From positions 31,240-95,239 of the forward strand of contig NZ_JBNPVX010000004.1 in the NCBI RefSeq assembly GCF_050434145.1: a DNA stretch of 64,000 nucleotides, in the 5' to 3' direction. Below, in pieces: positions 9,040 to 19,300 of the stretch (the first letter of the stretch is position 1; every line of letters begins with the position of its first letter). The DNA comes from JAISST01 sp050434145 (GTDB lineage: Bacteria; Fusobacteriota; Fusobacteriia; Fusobacteriales; Fusobacteriaceae). The translations under genes were made by a program, and so were the position numbers. The notes beneath the pieces were generated by a model that was not told the DNA's origin, searched no databases, and saw only the letters and a program-made list of their open reading frames with translations.

Positions 9040-9630
9040 ATGATAAGAAAAATAAAGAAAATAATAATGAAAATGGTATATGGGACATCCTATGGATTGT
9101 ATCTGATGACAGAGTCAAGTACTGGCAAGGAACAAAAAAGCTTAAATAAAGTGGCTCAAAAATTTATAGAATTTAATAATAAAAGAATTTTGAGAAAAAT
9201 AAAAGAGGGAGATTCCATTGACAAAAGTCGTATTATAATACTATTACCTCACTGCTTACAAAATTATAATTGTACTTATAGAATAACTACTGAAATCAAC
9301 AACTGTAGAAAATGTGGTGTGTGTGTAATTGGAGATTTAAAACAATTGCAAGAAGATTATGGGATAAATGTCAAAGTAGCTACAGGAGGAACTTTGGCAA
9401 GAAAACATATCAAAGACATAAGAGCTAAACTAGTAGTAGCTGTGGCTTGTAAGAGGGATCTCATGTCTGGAGTATGTGATGCTTTTCCAGTACATGTTTA
9501 TGGTGTATTTAATGAAATAACAGAAGAGCCTTGTATTAATACTACCGTTTCTGTTAATAAAATAAGGGTATTTTTAGACAAAATTTTAAATGATGGAAAA
9601 ATAATTGGAGGCGGAAATGAAAAAAAATAA
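9040..9630 (+). CDS. DUF116 family protein
   Basis: This 196 aa protein carries the DUF116 pattern. It has LLPHCLQ followed by a cysteine group (C in LQNYNCTYR, then NCRKCGVC), a GGTLARK segment, VACKRDL, and a terminal EEPCINTTV. The cysteines suggest metal or Fe-S binding. The family's function is not known to me. A short N-terminal segment is basic rather than a clear signal peptide, so it is probably cytoplasmic. RBS GAGGAA precedes ATG. It overlaps the next gene by 14 bases, which couples it to the TPR/TonB operon. Confidence 0.85.
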   Translation: MIRKIKKIIMKMVYGTSYGLYLMTESSTGKEQKSLNKVAQKFIEFNNKRILRKIKEGDSIDKSRIIILLPHCLQNYNCTYRITTEINNCRKCGVCVIGDLKQLQEDYGINVKVATGGTLARKHIKDIRAKLVVAVACKRDLMSGVCDAFPVHVYGVFNEITEEPCINTTVSVNKIRVFLDKILNDGKIIGGGNEKK

Positions 9631-12448
9631 GATTATTTTAGGAACATTATTAAGTATTTTATTAGCAACGACATCTTTTGCAGGTGAACGAGATGATATG
9701 TCATATTTAGATGAACTCTACAATCAAAAAAAATTTGAGATGGCTGTAACAGAATCTGAAAGATTTTTGGATAATTATCCAAAATCAAAATATAAGAGTT
9801 CTGTACTAGAAAGAACAGCGAAAACTTATTTTTTATTAGGAAAGTATGAAAATGCAATCAAATGTTTCAAAGCATATTTGGCAGAAGGTAAAGTGAAAAA
9901 TAGTGATGAAACAAATTATTATATGACTAGAGCTTATGCTTCTCTTGGAAATAAAAAAGATAGTGATTACTATCAGATGATGATAAACACAAAAAGTGAA
10001 TATTATGATAGAGGGGTTTATGAAGTAGGTCTGACATACATAGCTAAAGAAGACTATAATTCTGCTAAAAATAAGTTGGATCAATTGACAGTTGGAAATG
10101 GAAAATATGCAAATGATGCTATACTTGGAATGGCTCTTATGTCGTATAATACTGGAAAAAATAAAAATGCCTTGGAATATTTGAATAGACTGGCTACTAA
10201 TAGAGTAGCAGATAAAAATAAATCTATGGTAGGTTTTTTATACGGTTCGGTATATTACAAAGAGAATAATCTGAATGAAGCTGCCAAAAAATTTGAAGAA
10301 GTAATACAAAGGGATGTAACCAGTGATTATGGTAAAAAATCTTTGATTAGTCTGTCTGAAATATACATGAAGTTAGGAAACGATGCTAAAATAAATGAAA
10401 TTATTGACAAGACTAAAGATATTAAAGTAAAAAGTGAAATGTCAAGAATAGTTGGTGATTCTTATGCCAATAAAGGTAATTATAATAAGGCATTATCATA
10501 TTATCAAAAGGTAACAAGTGGAAGAGATCTGCAAGCTATCTATGGACAAGGATATTCATTATTCAAATTGAATAGAGATGCTGAAGCATTAACGCAATTT
10601 AATAAGCTTGTAAACACATCTTATTATTCAAGAGCGTTGTATTATATATTTGCAATTGACTATAGAATGAAGAATTATCAAAAGATTGTTAATAATAGAG
10701 GACTTGTGGATAAGGTAAAGATTTCAAAAGAAGATAAAAATAATATTAATAATATTATAGCTAATTCTGCATATGAGCTAGGTGATAGAAAACTTGCTTA
10801 TAGTCTATATAAAACTACATATGATCAAAATCCAACTAAGGAAAATCTGTATAGAATAATTGTTCTTGCTAGCCAAAATAATGATGTGGCTAACCTTGAA
10901 AAACAATTTAACTTGTACAATAAAAATTTTCCTAAAGATGGAGAATATAGAAGTAGAATTTATAGGACAATGGGGAATGCTTATTATTCGTCTGGTCAGA
11001 CTAATAAAGCTTTGGAAGTTTATAAACAATATTTGGCAATATCAAAAGATCCTAAAGTACTAGAAAATTTGATTTCTATTTTGCTAAATACACAAAACTA
11101 TAAAGATTTACTTTCATATGTAGAAAAAGATGAACCTTCTATTGAGAACACTTATTTGAAAGGAATTGCAAATGTGGGGTTGGGTAACTATGAAATTGCT
11201 GATAAATATTTTATAGAAATTTTAAATGATGAAAATAAAACTAATGAACAAATTATTAAGTCTAACTTTAATAGGATAAGAAATTTCTTCTTATGGGAAA
11301 AATATGACGATGTTATAAAAACTGGTGAAGCTTATCTGACATCAGAAGGTGCTACCAATAAAGAAGAAGTAATTGATAAAATAGGTGTAAGCTATTTTAG
11401 ATTGGACAAGTATGCTAAAAGCAGAGAGTGGTATGAAAAACTCTTGGGAAATAATCAATATGATCAATATGCTAAGTTCCAAATAGCTGATACATATTAT
11501 GGTGAGAAAAATTTACAGAAAGCAAAGGAAGAATACAAAAAAGTTTATGAAGAATATCCTAGTGGAGAATATGGTGAAAAAGGTTATTATTGGTATTTGA
11601 ATGTTCTAGCTAATCTAGGTGAAACAGCTACTTTTAACAGTGAAAGAGATTTATTTTTGGAAAAATATCCAAAGAGTGTAATGGTTGATAATATATTGAT
11701 ACTTTCTGCAGCAGTATCTGAGTATTCTAAGGACAATGAAGGAGCTATAAATCATTATAAAAAGCTATATCAATCTACAAAAGATGATAAACTCAAAAGT
11801 GATGCAGGTCAAAAAATTTTGGAAGTATATTTGATGGGAAATCAAGTAGAACCAGCAAAAGAATTTATAAAAAGTATTCCAAATGGTGAAATGAAAAATT
11901 ATTACACTTCTATTATAAATGAAAAAGAAGGTAATGTTGATGGTGCTTTTGAGCAAAATAAAAAATTATTAGATAGCAAAAAATATGGTGATTATGCAAA
12001 TTTTAATGTTGGAACTTATTATTTCAAGAAAAATGATTTGGAAAATGCAAGAAAATACTATGATAATGTATTAAAACTAGAAGCAAGTGTATACAAAGAT
12101 ATTGCTACTTATCAATTGGCAGCAATATTAGAAAAAGAAGGAAAAATAGAAGATGCATTCAGAGAATATACGAGAGCATATGTAATGTATCCTGGGAAAT
12201 ATCATCAAATATCAAAGATGCGTGCAGGAGAAATGGCTGAAAAGCTTGGGAAAATAAAGGAAGCGTTTGGAATTTATGAAGAACTATATAGATTAGGTGA
12301 TAAGCTTGGGTATAAAGAAGCAGTTTTGGAAAAGTTAATAATATATTCTTTAGGCCTTCAAAATAAACCTGATGCTAAAAAATATTATGATGAATTATTG
12401 AAATTAAATAAAGAATTAGCAGCAAAATATGAAAAAAGTGTAAAATAG
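9617..12448 (+). CDS. Large periplasmic TPR-repeat protein
   Basis: The start at ATG 9617 (RBS GGAGGCGG) gives a 943 aa product with a clean signal peptide, MKKNKIILGTLL... ending TSFA before GERDD. A TTG 12 bases earlier lies inside the RBS region and is rejected. The mature protein is almost wholly tetratricopeptide repeats, with many Gly-Lys-Tyr, Ala-xx-Tyr and Tyr-Pro signatures such as AIKCFKAYL, AKEEYKKVYEEYPSG and ALEVYKQYL. TPR arrays mediate protein contacts. Its position before ExbB/ExbD/TonB suggests a periplasmic scaffold for that energised complex; this is inferred from context. Confidence 0.88.
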   Translation: MKKNKIILGTLLSILLATTSFAGERDDMSYLDELYNQKKFEMAVTESERFLDNYPKSKYKSSVLERTAKTYFLLGKYENAIKCFKAYLAEGKVKNSDETNYYMTRAYASLGNKKDSDYYQMMINTKSEYYDRGVYEVGLTYIAKEDYNSAKNKLDQLTVGNGKYANDAILGMALMSYNTGKNKNALEYLNRLATNRVADKNKSMVGFLYGSVYYKENNLNEAAKKFEEVIQRDVTSDYGKKSLISLSEIYMKLGNDAKINEIIDKTKDIKVKSEMSRIVGDSYANKGNYNKALSYYQKVTSGRDLQAIYGQGYSLFKLNRDAEALTQFNKLVNTSYYSRALYYIFAIDYRMKNYQKIVNNRGLVDKVKISKEDKNNINNIIANSAYELGDRKLAYSLYKTTYDQNPTKENLYRIIVLASQNNDVANLEKQFNLYNKNFPKDGEYRSRIYRTMGNAYYSSGQTNKALEVYKQYLAISKDPKVLENLISILLNTQNYKDLLSYVEKDEPSIENTYLKGIANVGLGNYEIADKYFIEILNDENKTNEQIIKSNFNRIRNFFLWEKYDDVIKTGEAYLTSEGATNKEEVIDKIGVSYFRLDKYAKSREWYEKLLGNNQYDQYAKFQIADTYYGEKNLQKAKEEYKKVYEEYPSGEYGEKGYYWYLNVLANLGETATFNSERDLFLEKYPKSVMVDNILILSAAVSEYSKDNEGAINHYKKLYQSTKDDKLKSDAGQKILEVYLMGNQVEPAKEFIKSIPNGEMKNYYTSIINEKEGNVDGAFEQNKKLLDSKKYGDYANFNVGTYYFKKNDLENARKYYDNVLKLEASVYKDIATYQLAAILEKEGKIEDAFREYTRAYVMYPGKYHQISKMRAGEMAEKLGKIKEAFGIYEELYRLGDKLGYKEAVLEKLIIYSLGLQNKPDAKKYYDELLKLNKELAAKYEKSVK

Positions 12449-12458
12449 GAGGAATTCA

Positions 12459-12806
12459 ATGAAAAAAATGTTAGGTGCGTGTTTTATGCTATCTTTTATG
12501 GTTTTATCTGCCTCAGAAGTAGTGCCATCTATGGATAAAGAAGTAGTAGGTGTTAATAAAGAGCAGTTGGATGCAAGAAATGTAGATCAATCAGATATAC
12601 AAGTTGATAAATCTGCTGTAAACTCTTCTTCATCAGAAAGATTTGTGAATCAAGGGAATACATCTTCCAATAAAATAAAAGTAATTCAAACAGAAAAAAG
12701 TGATTTGGAAAGGGAAGTATCAAGTAAATCAGAAAAATCAGGTGGAAATGCTTTGAAATGGGTAATAGGGGTGCTAGGAGTAGCTGCATTAATAATTGCA
12801 TTATAA
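12459..12806 (+). CDS. Small exported, C-terminally anchored protein
   Basis: The 115 aa product begins with a signal peptide (hydrophobic to about residue 18). A Ser/Asn/Lys-rich middle follows with no predicted fold, and it ends in one hydrophobic helix (ALKWVIGVLGVAALIIAL). RBS AGGAGG lies before ATG. I do not recognise a family. It lies 10 bases after the TPR gene and 20 before exbB, so it probably belongs to the same envelope complex, perhaps as a spacer between TPR protein and inner membrane. Confidence 0.75.
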   Translation: MKKMLGACFMLSFMVLSASEVVPSMDKEVVGVNKEQLDARNVDQSDIQVDKSAVNSSSSERFVNQGNTSSNKIKVIQTEKSDLEREVSSKSEKSGGNALKWVIGVLGVAALIIAL

Positions 12807-12826
12807 TTTAAAGGAGAAAAGTTACT

Positions 12827-13435
12827 ATGTATTGGATAAAAAATGGTGGAGTATTATTATATGTTATTATTTTTATGTCTGTAATAGGTATCACAGTAAT
12901 AATAGAAAGATTGGTATACTATAAGATAAAAGAAAAAGATAATCAAGGTGAAATTGATGAAAAAGTGAAGAAACATATAGAAAAAGGAGAGATAAAAGAA
13001 GCTATATTGGACTTAAATGAAAAGAAAAGCTCTTCTGCTATGGTTTTGAGAGACATTTTGATTTATTTTTATAAAAATAAAAATACAACTATTACTTCTC
13101 TTGAAGAAAAGGGAAAAGAAAAAGCAATGGCGTATATGCCACAAGTAGAAAGAAATATGTGGTTATTATCCTTGGTTGCTCATACTACACCATTATTAGG
13201 TCTATTAGGAACTGTCATAGGAATGATAAAAGCATTCCAAGGGGTGGCACTCCATGGTACTGGAGATGCTACAGTGTTGGCTACAGGGATATATGAGGCT
13301 CTGATTACTACAGCAGGAGGTCTTATTGCTGCAATACCTGCTCTGTTCTTTTATAATTATTTTAATAAAAAAATAGATGAAATATACGGAAATATTGAAA
13401 AAAATGTGACTGAACTAATTAACTATTTTAGATAA
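12827..13435 (+). CDS. exbB: ExbB/TolQ-type proton channel subunit
   Basis: The 202 aa protein has the MotA/TolQ/ExbB topology: one N-terminal helix (residues about 8-27), a cytoplasmic domain, then two helices. The conserved signatures are TTPLLGLLGTVIGMI near residue 122 and ALITTAGGLIAAIPALFFYNYF near residue 155. Together with ExbD it uses the proton gradient to power TonB. exbD follows after 27 bases. It could equally be called TolQ-like, but the adjacent TonB-type gene favours ExbB. Confidence 0.92.
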   Translation: MYWIKNGGVLLYVIIFMSVIGITVIIERLVYYKIKEKDNQGEIDEKVKKHIEKGEIKEAILDLNEKKSSSAMVLRDILIYFYKNKNTTITSLEEKGKEKAMAYMPQVERNMWLLSLVAHTTPLLGLLGTVIGMIKAFQGVALHGTGDATVLATGIYEALITTAGGLIAAIPALFFYNYFNKKIDEIYGNIEKNVTELINYFR

Positions 13436-13462
13436 GATTGAAGAGCAAAGTAGGAGATTTAT

Positions 13463-13909
13463 ATGAAGTTAGAACGGAATCTAAAAAGAAGGCAAGGAAA
13501 TTTGATACTTGAGATGACACCATTGATAGATGTGGTGTTTTTGTTATTGATATTTTTCCTTGTAGCAACAACTACTGAAGATATAAGGAGTGGAATAAAG
13601 ATAGAACTACCACAATCTAGTTCTAAAGAAGTGACCAGTGCAAAAGAATTGCAAATTACTATTGCTGACGATAAAGATATATACTTGAGTTATAAAGATC
13701 AAGAAACATCTAAGCAAGTTAAAATTGAAAAATCAGCATTGAAAGAAGAATTAAAAAATCGTTTATCAGAAATTGAAAAGAAAAATATATTAATTAGTGC
13801 AGACAAAAAAGTTGATTATGGATATGTTGTAGAAATAATGAGTATAGCTAAAGAGTCAGGGGCTATATCATTAGATATTGATACTGCAGATATAAAAGTA
13901 AGTAGATAA
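13463..13909 (+). CDS. exbD: ExbD/TolR-type subunit
   Basis: The 148 aa protein has the standard layout of a short basic N-terminus, one helix (LILEMTPLIDVVFLLLIFFL) and a periplasmic domain. The membrane Asp essential for proton use in this family is present in PLIDVVFLLLIFF (about residue 23). It pairs with the upstream ExbB in the motor. RBS GTAGGAGA precedes ATG. Confidence 0.92.
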   Translation: MKLERNLKRRQGNLILEMTPLIDVVFLLLIFFLVATTTEDIRSGIKIELPQSSSKEVTSAKELQITIADDKDIYLSYKDQETSKQVKIEKSALKEELKNRLSEIEKKNILISADKKVDYGYVVEIMSIAKESGAISLDIDTADIKVSR

Positions 13910-13926
13910 TTTTAAGGGGGATTTTT

Positions 13927-14823
13927 GTGAAAAAAATAGATTATATAAGTTTATTTATTTCTATTATCATAAATTTTCTCATTTTATTCTGCATTCCAGG
14001 GCTAAAATTAGAAACTCTTATGAATCAAAAGATAAAAGTGGGATTGGTTTCATTTGATAATGATAAAAAAATCAAAATAGATAGTAGTAAGTCTGCAAAT
14101 ACCAATACAAAAGACAAGAATTTATCTGCTACTAATACCAATACAAGTACAACAGAAAAAGATAACGAAAAAAGTTCATCTAGCACTGCTATTGATCTGA
14201 ATAAACTGTCTGAAGAAATATCAATGCCAGAAGTAAATATTTTGTCAAGTGATTTTGCTCATAGTGGTGAGAGTAGATTATCACATGACTTTAAAAAAAG
14301 TAAAGTAATGACTAATGAAATAAAAGCGTTTGATGAAAAAAGGGAAGTAGAGATTGAACCAGTGAAGAATAGTCTTAATAGAGAAGTAAAGGATAAGAAT
14401 GAAAATTTTCAGATTGATTCAATAGGTGAAAAAGTTGAGTTTAACTCTGAAATAGGAACTGATATAGTTTTTGATAGAATTTTGGAAAGAGAAGATGGTG
14501 TAGAGGGTCTACCGAGTGGTTATAAGTTAGGTACAGAGGATGGAAGTATAGTAGCAAGATGGGATAATAGTAATAAAGAACCAATTTACCCAGAAAAGGC
14601 GCAATTACGCGGAATGCATGGAACAGTTACTATAAAAATGTCCATTGATGAAAAGGGAAATATACTTACATTTATATTGGAAAAAGGTAGTGGAGTGCCT
14701 GAGATTAATCAAGCAATAGAGGAAGTCGGCCGTACTTGGAAAATATATCTTAGTAGATATGGGCAGAATGTAATGGGGGATGTAATACTTGAATATAATT
14801 TTACATTGAAAGGTCAAGAATAA
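13927..14823 (+). CDS. tonB: TonB-family energy transducer
   Basis: This 298 aa protein has an N-terminal transmembrane helix (residues about 8-25), a long Asn/Thr/Ser/Lys-rich linker in place of the usual Pro-rich one, and a C-terminal TonB fold (about residue 215 on) with the pattern YPEKAQLRGMHGTVTIKMSID. It starts at GTG after AAGGGGG. TonB carries ExbBD motion to outer-membrane receptors. No TonB-dependent receptor is encoded in this operon, so its client is unknown; the TPR protein is a candidate partner. Confidence 0.88.
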   Translation: MKKIDYISLFISIIINFLILFCIPGLKLETLMNQKIKVGLVSFDNDKKIKIDSSKSANTNTKDKNLSATNTNTSTTEKDNEKSSSSTAIDLNKLSEEISMPEVNILSSDFAHSGESRLSHDFKKSKVMTNEIKAFDEKREVEIEPVKNSLNREVKDKNENFQIDSIGEKVEFNSEIGTDIVFDRILEREDGVEGLPSGYKLGTEDGSIVARWDNSNKEPIYPEKAQLRGMHGTVTIKMSIDEKGNILTFILEKGSGVPEINQAIEEVGRTWKIYLSRYGQNVMGDVILEYNFTLKGQE

Positions 14824-14832
14824 AGTTTTGAG

Positions 14833-16233
14833 GTGAAGGATTTGACTCTTTTAGGATTAAAGATTTGTGATGAAATAAAAAATTTGTTAGAAAATGATTT
14901 TGAAAATAATTTAACTTTTGTAGATGAGATAGATGATTTTTTGGCTCATGGAAGACACAGAAAATTTGAGGCAATAGTAATAGAGGAAAAAACATTAGAA
15001 TGTGAAGAGTTAATTGATATAATAAAAGAGATAAAAAATCTTCAACATAAAAGTATAATTATAATCTTGGGAGAAACTTCAAATTTGGAAATGGTAGCAG
15101 GCTGTATTAAAGCAGGGGCGTATGACTATATACTCATGCCAGAATCTCCTGATGTTTTAGTTGAAATAATAAGAAAATCTGTAAAAGATTATAAATTGCT
15201 TGCTGAAAAAGTCGATAAAAAGAAGAATTATGGTGATAAATTAATAGGTCAAAGTAAAGAAATAGTAGATATGTATAAAATGATAGGTAAAGTTTCGACG
15301 ACTCAAATTCCTGTATTGGTAATAGGAGAGAAAGGGACAGGTAAAACTAGTGTAGCCAAATCAATACATCAAATAAGTGATTCTGGACATAAGCCATTTA
15401 TTAGTATTAATTGCTTATCATTTCCTAATGAGTTATTGGAAAGAAGAATATTTGGGTATGAAAAAGGAGCCTTTAAAGAAGCAGTATTATCTCAAATCGG
15501 TGATCTTGAAAAAGCCAATGGTGGGACATTGCATCTTGGAAATGTAGAAGCTCTTAGTTTGGATATCCAATCTAAAATATTATATTTACTGGAAGAAGGC
15601 AAGTTTTATCGTATGGGAAGTATAAAAGGAATACGGACTAATATAAGAATAATTGCTACTACTAGTGAAAATTTGGAAGAAATGATAAATGAAGGAAAGT
15701 TTATTGATGAATTGTATAGAAAATTAAGAGTATTGGAAATAAACATTCCAGCATTGAGAGATAGAGTGGAAGACATTCCATTGATTATTGATCATTATTT
15801 GATCGAATGTAATGAAGAGCTGAACAAAAATATAAAAGGAGTGACTAAGCCAGCACTGAATAAGATATTAAGATATGATTGGCCTGGAAATGTAAATGAA
15901 TTGAAAGCAGCAATAAAATCGTCTGTTGCACTATGTAGAAGTAGTTCCATAGTGCTGGATGATTTGCCAAATACAGTATTAGGTAGAAAGCAAATAAAGA
16001 AAAAAGGTGATACTCAGGGAAGTGTGCTGAGAGAGTGGGTAAAAAATGAATTAATTTTTGCAAGAAGTGGTAGTAAAAATAATTATTATTCTACTGTTAT
16101 GGCTAAAATAGAAAAAGAATTGATTAAGCATGCTTTGGAAATTACTAATGGAAAAAAGGTTGAAACTGCTGAAATGCTTGGAATTACTAGGAATACTCTT
16201 AGAAGTAAAATGAATAATTATGGTCTGAAATAA
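14833..16233 (+). CDS. Degenerate NtrC-type AAA+ regulator
   Basis: The 466 aa layout is that of an NtrC response regulator: receiver-like domain (about 5-120), AAA+ domain (about 135-365) and Fis-type HTH (AEMLGITRNTLRSKM at the end). Key residues are lost, however. The phospho-acceptor region reads AIVIEEKTLE with no Asp. The sigma-54 contact loop GAFTGA reads GAFKEA (212-217). The Walker B motif, normally GGTLFLDE, reads GGTLHLGN (230-237). Walker A GEKGTGKT (165-172) is kept. It is therefore unlikely to hydrolyse ATP well or activate sigma-54, and may be a plain DNA-binding or nucleotide-sensing regulator of the TonB operon it closes. The start is GTG 14833, or the in-frame TTG at 14842, which is better spaced from GAGGTG. 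Confidence 0.85.
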   Translation: MKDLTLLGLKICDEIKNLLENDFENNLTFVDEIDDFLAHGRHRKFEAIVIEEKTLECEELIDIIKEIKNLQHKSIIIILGETSNLEMVAGCIKAGAYDYILMPESPDVLVEIIRKSVKDYKLLAEKVDKKKNYGDKLIGQSKEIVDMYKMIGKVSTTQIPVLVIGEKGTGKTSVAKSIHQISDSGHKPFISINCLSFPNELLERRIFGYEKGAFKEAVLSQIGDLEKANGGTLHLGNVEALSLDIQSKILYLLEEGKFYRMGSIKGIRTNIRIIATTSENLEEMINEGKFIDELYRKLRVLEINIPALRDRVEDIPLIIDHYLIECNEELNKNIKGVTKPALNKILRYDWPGNVNELKAAIKSSVALCRSSSIVLDDLPNTVLGRKQIKKKGDTQGSVLREWVKNELIFARSGSKNNYYSTVMAKIEKELIKHALEITNGKKVETAEMLGITRNTLRSKMNNYGLK

Positions 16234-16273
16234 TATAATTGTATTTTTAATAAAAATAATATTTTATGATGGG

Positions 16274-16307
16274 AACAATAGATGAAATTCATTTATTGTT
16301 TTGTTTT
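16274..16307 (+). terminator. Likely terminator before uvrA
   Basis: AACAATAGATG pairs with CATTTATTGTT (one wobble, loop AAATT), followed by a T-rich stretch. It closes the TonB operon. Confidence 0.55.
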
Positions 16308-16335
16308 GAGAAAATAGAAGGAGGAAAGAAAAATA

Positions 16336-19300
16336 ATGATAGAGAAAATAATAATAAAAGGTGCAAGACAACATAATTTAAAAAATATAGATATAGAAAT
16401 AGGGAAAAACAAATTTGTAGTAATAACAGGTGTAAGTGGTAGCGGAAAATCATCACTTGCCTTTGATACCATATATTCTGAAGGACAAAGAAGATATGTA
16501 GAAAGTCTTTCGGCTTATGCAAGACAATTCATAGGACAGATGAATAAACCAGATGTAGATAGTATAGAAGGATTGACTCCTGCAATTTCTATTGAGCAGA
16601 AGACTACTAATAGAAATCCAAGATCCACTGTAGGGACAATAACAGAAGTATATGATTACATGAGATTATTATTTGCTCATGTGGGAACTGCACATTGTCC
16701 TATTTGTGGAAAAGTAGTAGAAAGACAAAGTGTGGAAGAAATAACTCTAGGAGCAATAGAGAGATTTAAAGAAGGGGCAAAAATAGTAATCATGGGCCCA
16801 TTACTAAAAGAAAAAAAGGGAACTCATAAAAATTTATTTTTAAATTTATTGAAAAAAGGATATGTTAGAGCAAGAGTAAATGGTGAAACACTTTATTTAG
16901 AAGACGAAATTGAATTAGATAAAAATAAGAAACACAACATTGCTGTTGTAATAGATAGATTGGTCATGAAAAAAAATGATAAAGATTTTGAATTAAGGCT
17001 TACTCAAGCTATTGAAAATGCAACTAGTCTTGCTGAAGGAAGAGTATTACTTAATGTAGATGGAAAAGATTATTTGTATAGTGAAAATTATGCTTGTCCA
17101 GATCATGAAGGAGTGAGCATACCTGATTTAGTACCGAGACTATTTTCATTTAATGCTCCTTTTGGTGCTTGTCCTGAATGTAAAGGAATAGGGAAGAGGT
17201 TGGAAATTGATCCAAATAAACTAATAGAAGATGAAGAATTATCCATAGCAGAGGGTGGAATGTATATTCCAGGAGCAGGAAGTAGAAAAGGGTGGACATG
17301 GGAAATATTCAGCGCAATGGCAAGGGCACATAAAATAGATATTACAAAACCATTAAAAGAAATGACTGAAAAAGAGATGGATATTATACTTCATGGCTCT
17401 GATAAGAGATTTAGATTTGATTATGATAGTAAAGAGTTTAGTTTTCATGGAGAAAAAACTTATGATGGAGCAATAAAAAATCTGGAAAAGCGTTATTATG
17501 AGACATTTTCTGATTCTACAAAGGAAGAAATTGAAAATAAATACATGGTAGAAAAAACATGTACAGTTTGTAATGGTAAAAAGTTGCGTGATGAAGTATT
17601 GGCAGTTACTGTTGGTGAAAAAAATATAATGGAAATATGTGATCTAAGTGTAAAAGGATCATTAGATTTCTTTCAAGGAATAAAATTAACTCCTAAGCAA
17701 GAAACTGTTGCTAAAGAAATACTAAAAGAAATAAGAGAAAGATTAGCATTTATGATAAATGTAGGACTAGAATACTTGACATTATCAAGAGAAGCCAAGA
17801 CATTGTCTGGGGGAGAGGCTCAAAGGATAAGATTGGCTACTCAAATAGGTTCTGGGCTTACAGGTGTATTGTATGTATTGGATGAGCCTAGCATAGGTCT
17901 TCATCAAAGAGATAATAGTAAATTACTTGCCTCTTTGGACAAGCTAAAAGATTTAGGGAATACATTAATAGTAGTAGAACATGATGAAGAAACAATGATG
18001 AAAGCTGATGAAATAATAGATATTGGTCCTGGTGCTGGAGAATTTGGTGGAGAAATAGTAGCACACGGTACTCCAGATGAGGTTATGAATAATGATATCT
18101 CGATAACAGGAAAATATTTAAAGAAAGATATTATAATAGAAACACCAAAGACAAGGAGAGAATGGGTTAATTCAATAAAATTGATGGGAGCAAAAGGTAA
18201 TAATTTGAAAAATATTGATGTAGAAATTCCATTGGGTGTAATGTGTGTATTTACTGGAGTAAGCGGAAGTGGAAAATCTACAATAGTCAATCAAACTCTC
18301 TCTCCAGTTTTGTTCAATAAGCTAAATAAAGGTAAATTATATCCATTGGAACATAAAAAAATAGAAGGTTATGAAAAATTAGATAAAGTAATTAATATTG
18401 ATCAAAGCCCTATAGGACGTACACCTCGTTCCAATCCTGCTACTTATACCAAGCTATTTGATGATATAAGAGAATTATTTGCAAATACAAAAGATGCTAA
18501 ATTATTTGGATTCACCAAGGGAAGATTTTCATTTAACATCAAAGGGGGACGTTGTGAAGCTTGTCAAGGAGCCGGGATCACTAAAATAGAAATGAATTTT
18601 TTACCAGATGTTTATGTAGAATGTGAAGTATGTAAAGGTAAAAGATATAATAGAGAAACTTTAGAAGTACATTATAATGGTAAGACCATATCTGATGTAT
18701 TAAATATGAGTGTTCATGAAGCTTATGAATTTTTCAAAGCAGTACCACATCTAGAAAAAAGATTGAGAGTGTTAATGGAAGTTGGGCTTGATTATATCAA
18801 ATTAGGGCAACCAGCTACTACACTATCTGGTGGTGAAGCACAAAGAATAAAACTGTCTACAGAGCTTTCTAGGGCTTCTACAGGGAACACAATTTATATT
18901 TTGGATGAACCAACAACAGGATTACATTTTGAAGATATAAGAAAATTGTTAGAAATGTTAAATAAGTTGGTAGAAGCTGGTAATAGTGTTGTTATAATAG
19001 AGCACAACTTAGATGTAATAAAGACAGCAGATTATGTAATAGATATTGGTCCAGAAGGTGGAAATAATGGTGGAACAATACTAGCACATGGTACTCCAGA
19101 AGAAATAGCAGCAGTATCTGAAAGTTATACAGGTCAATATTTGGCTAAAATACTGCCTAAAAACACTTTAAAAGAAAAAGTTAGTAGTATAAAAGTGAAA
19201 AAAGAAGAAAAAATAACAAAAGAAATAAAATCAAAAAAAATTATAAAAAAAGAAGAAATTACTAAGAAAGATGCTAAAAAAGATGTTAAAAAACAAGAAA

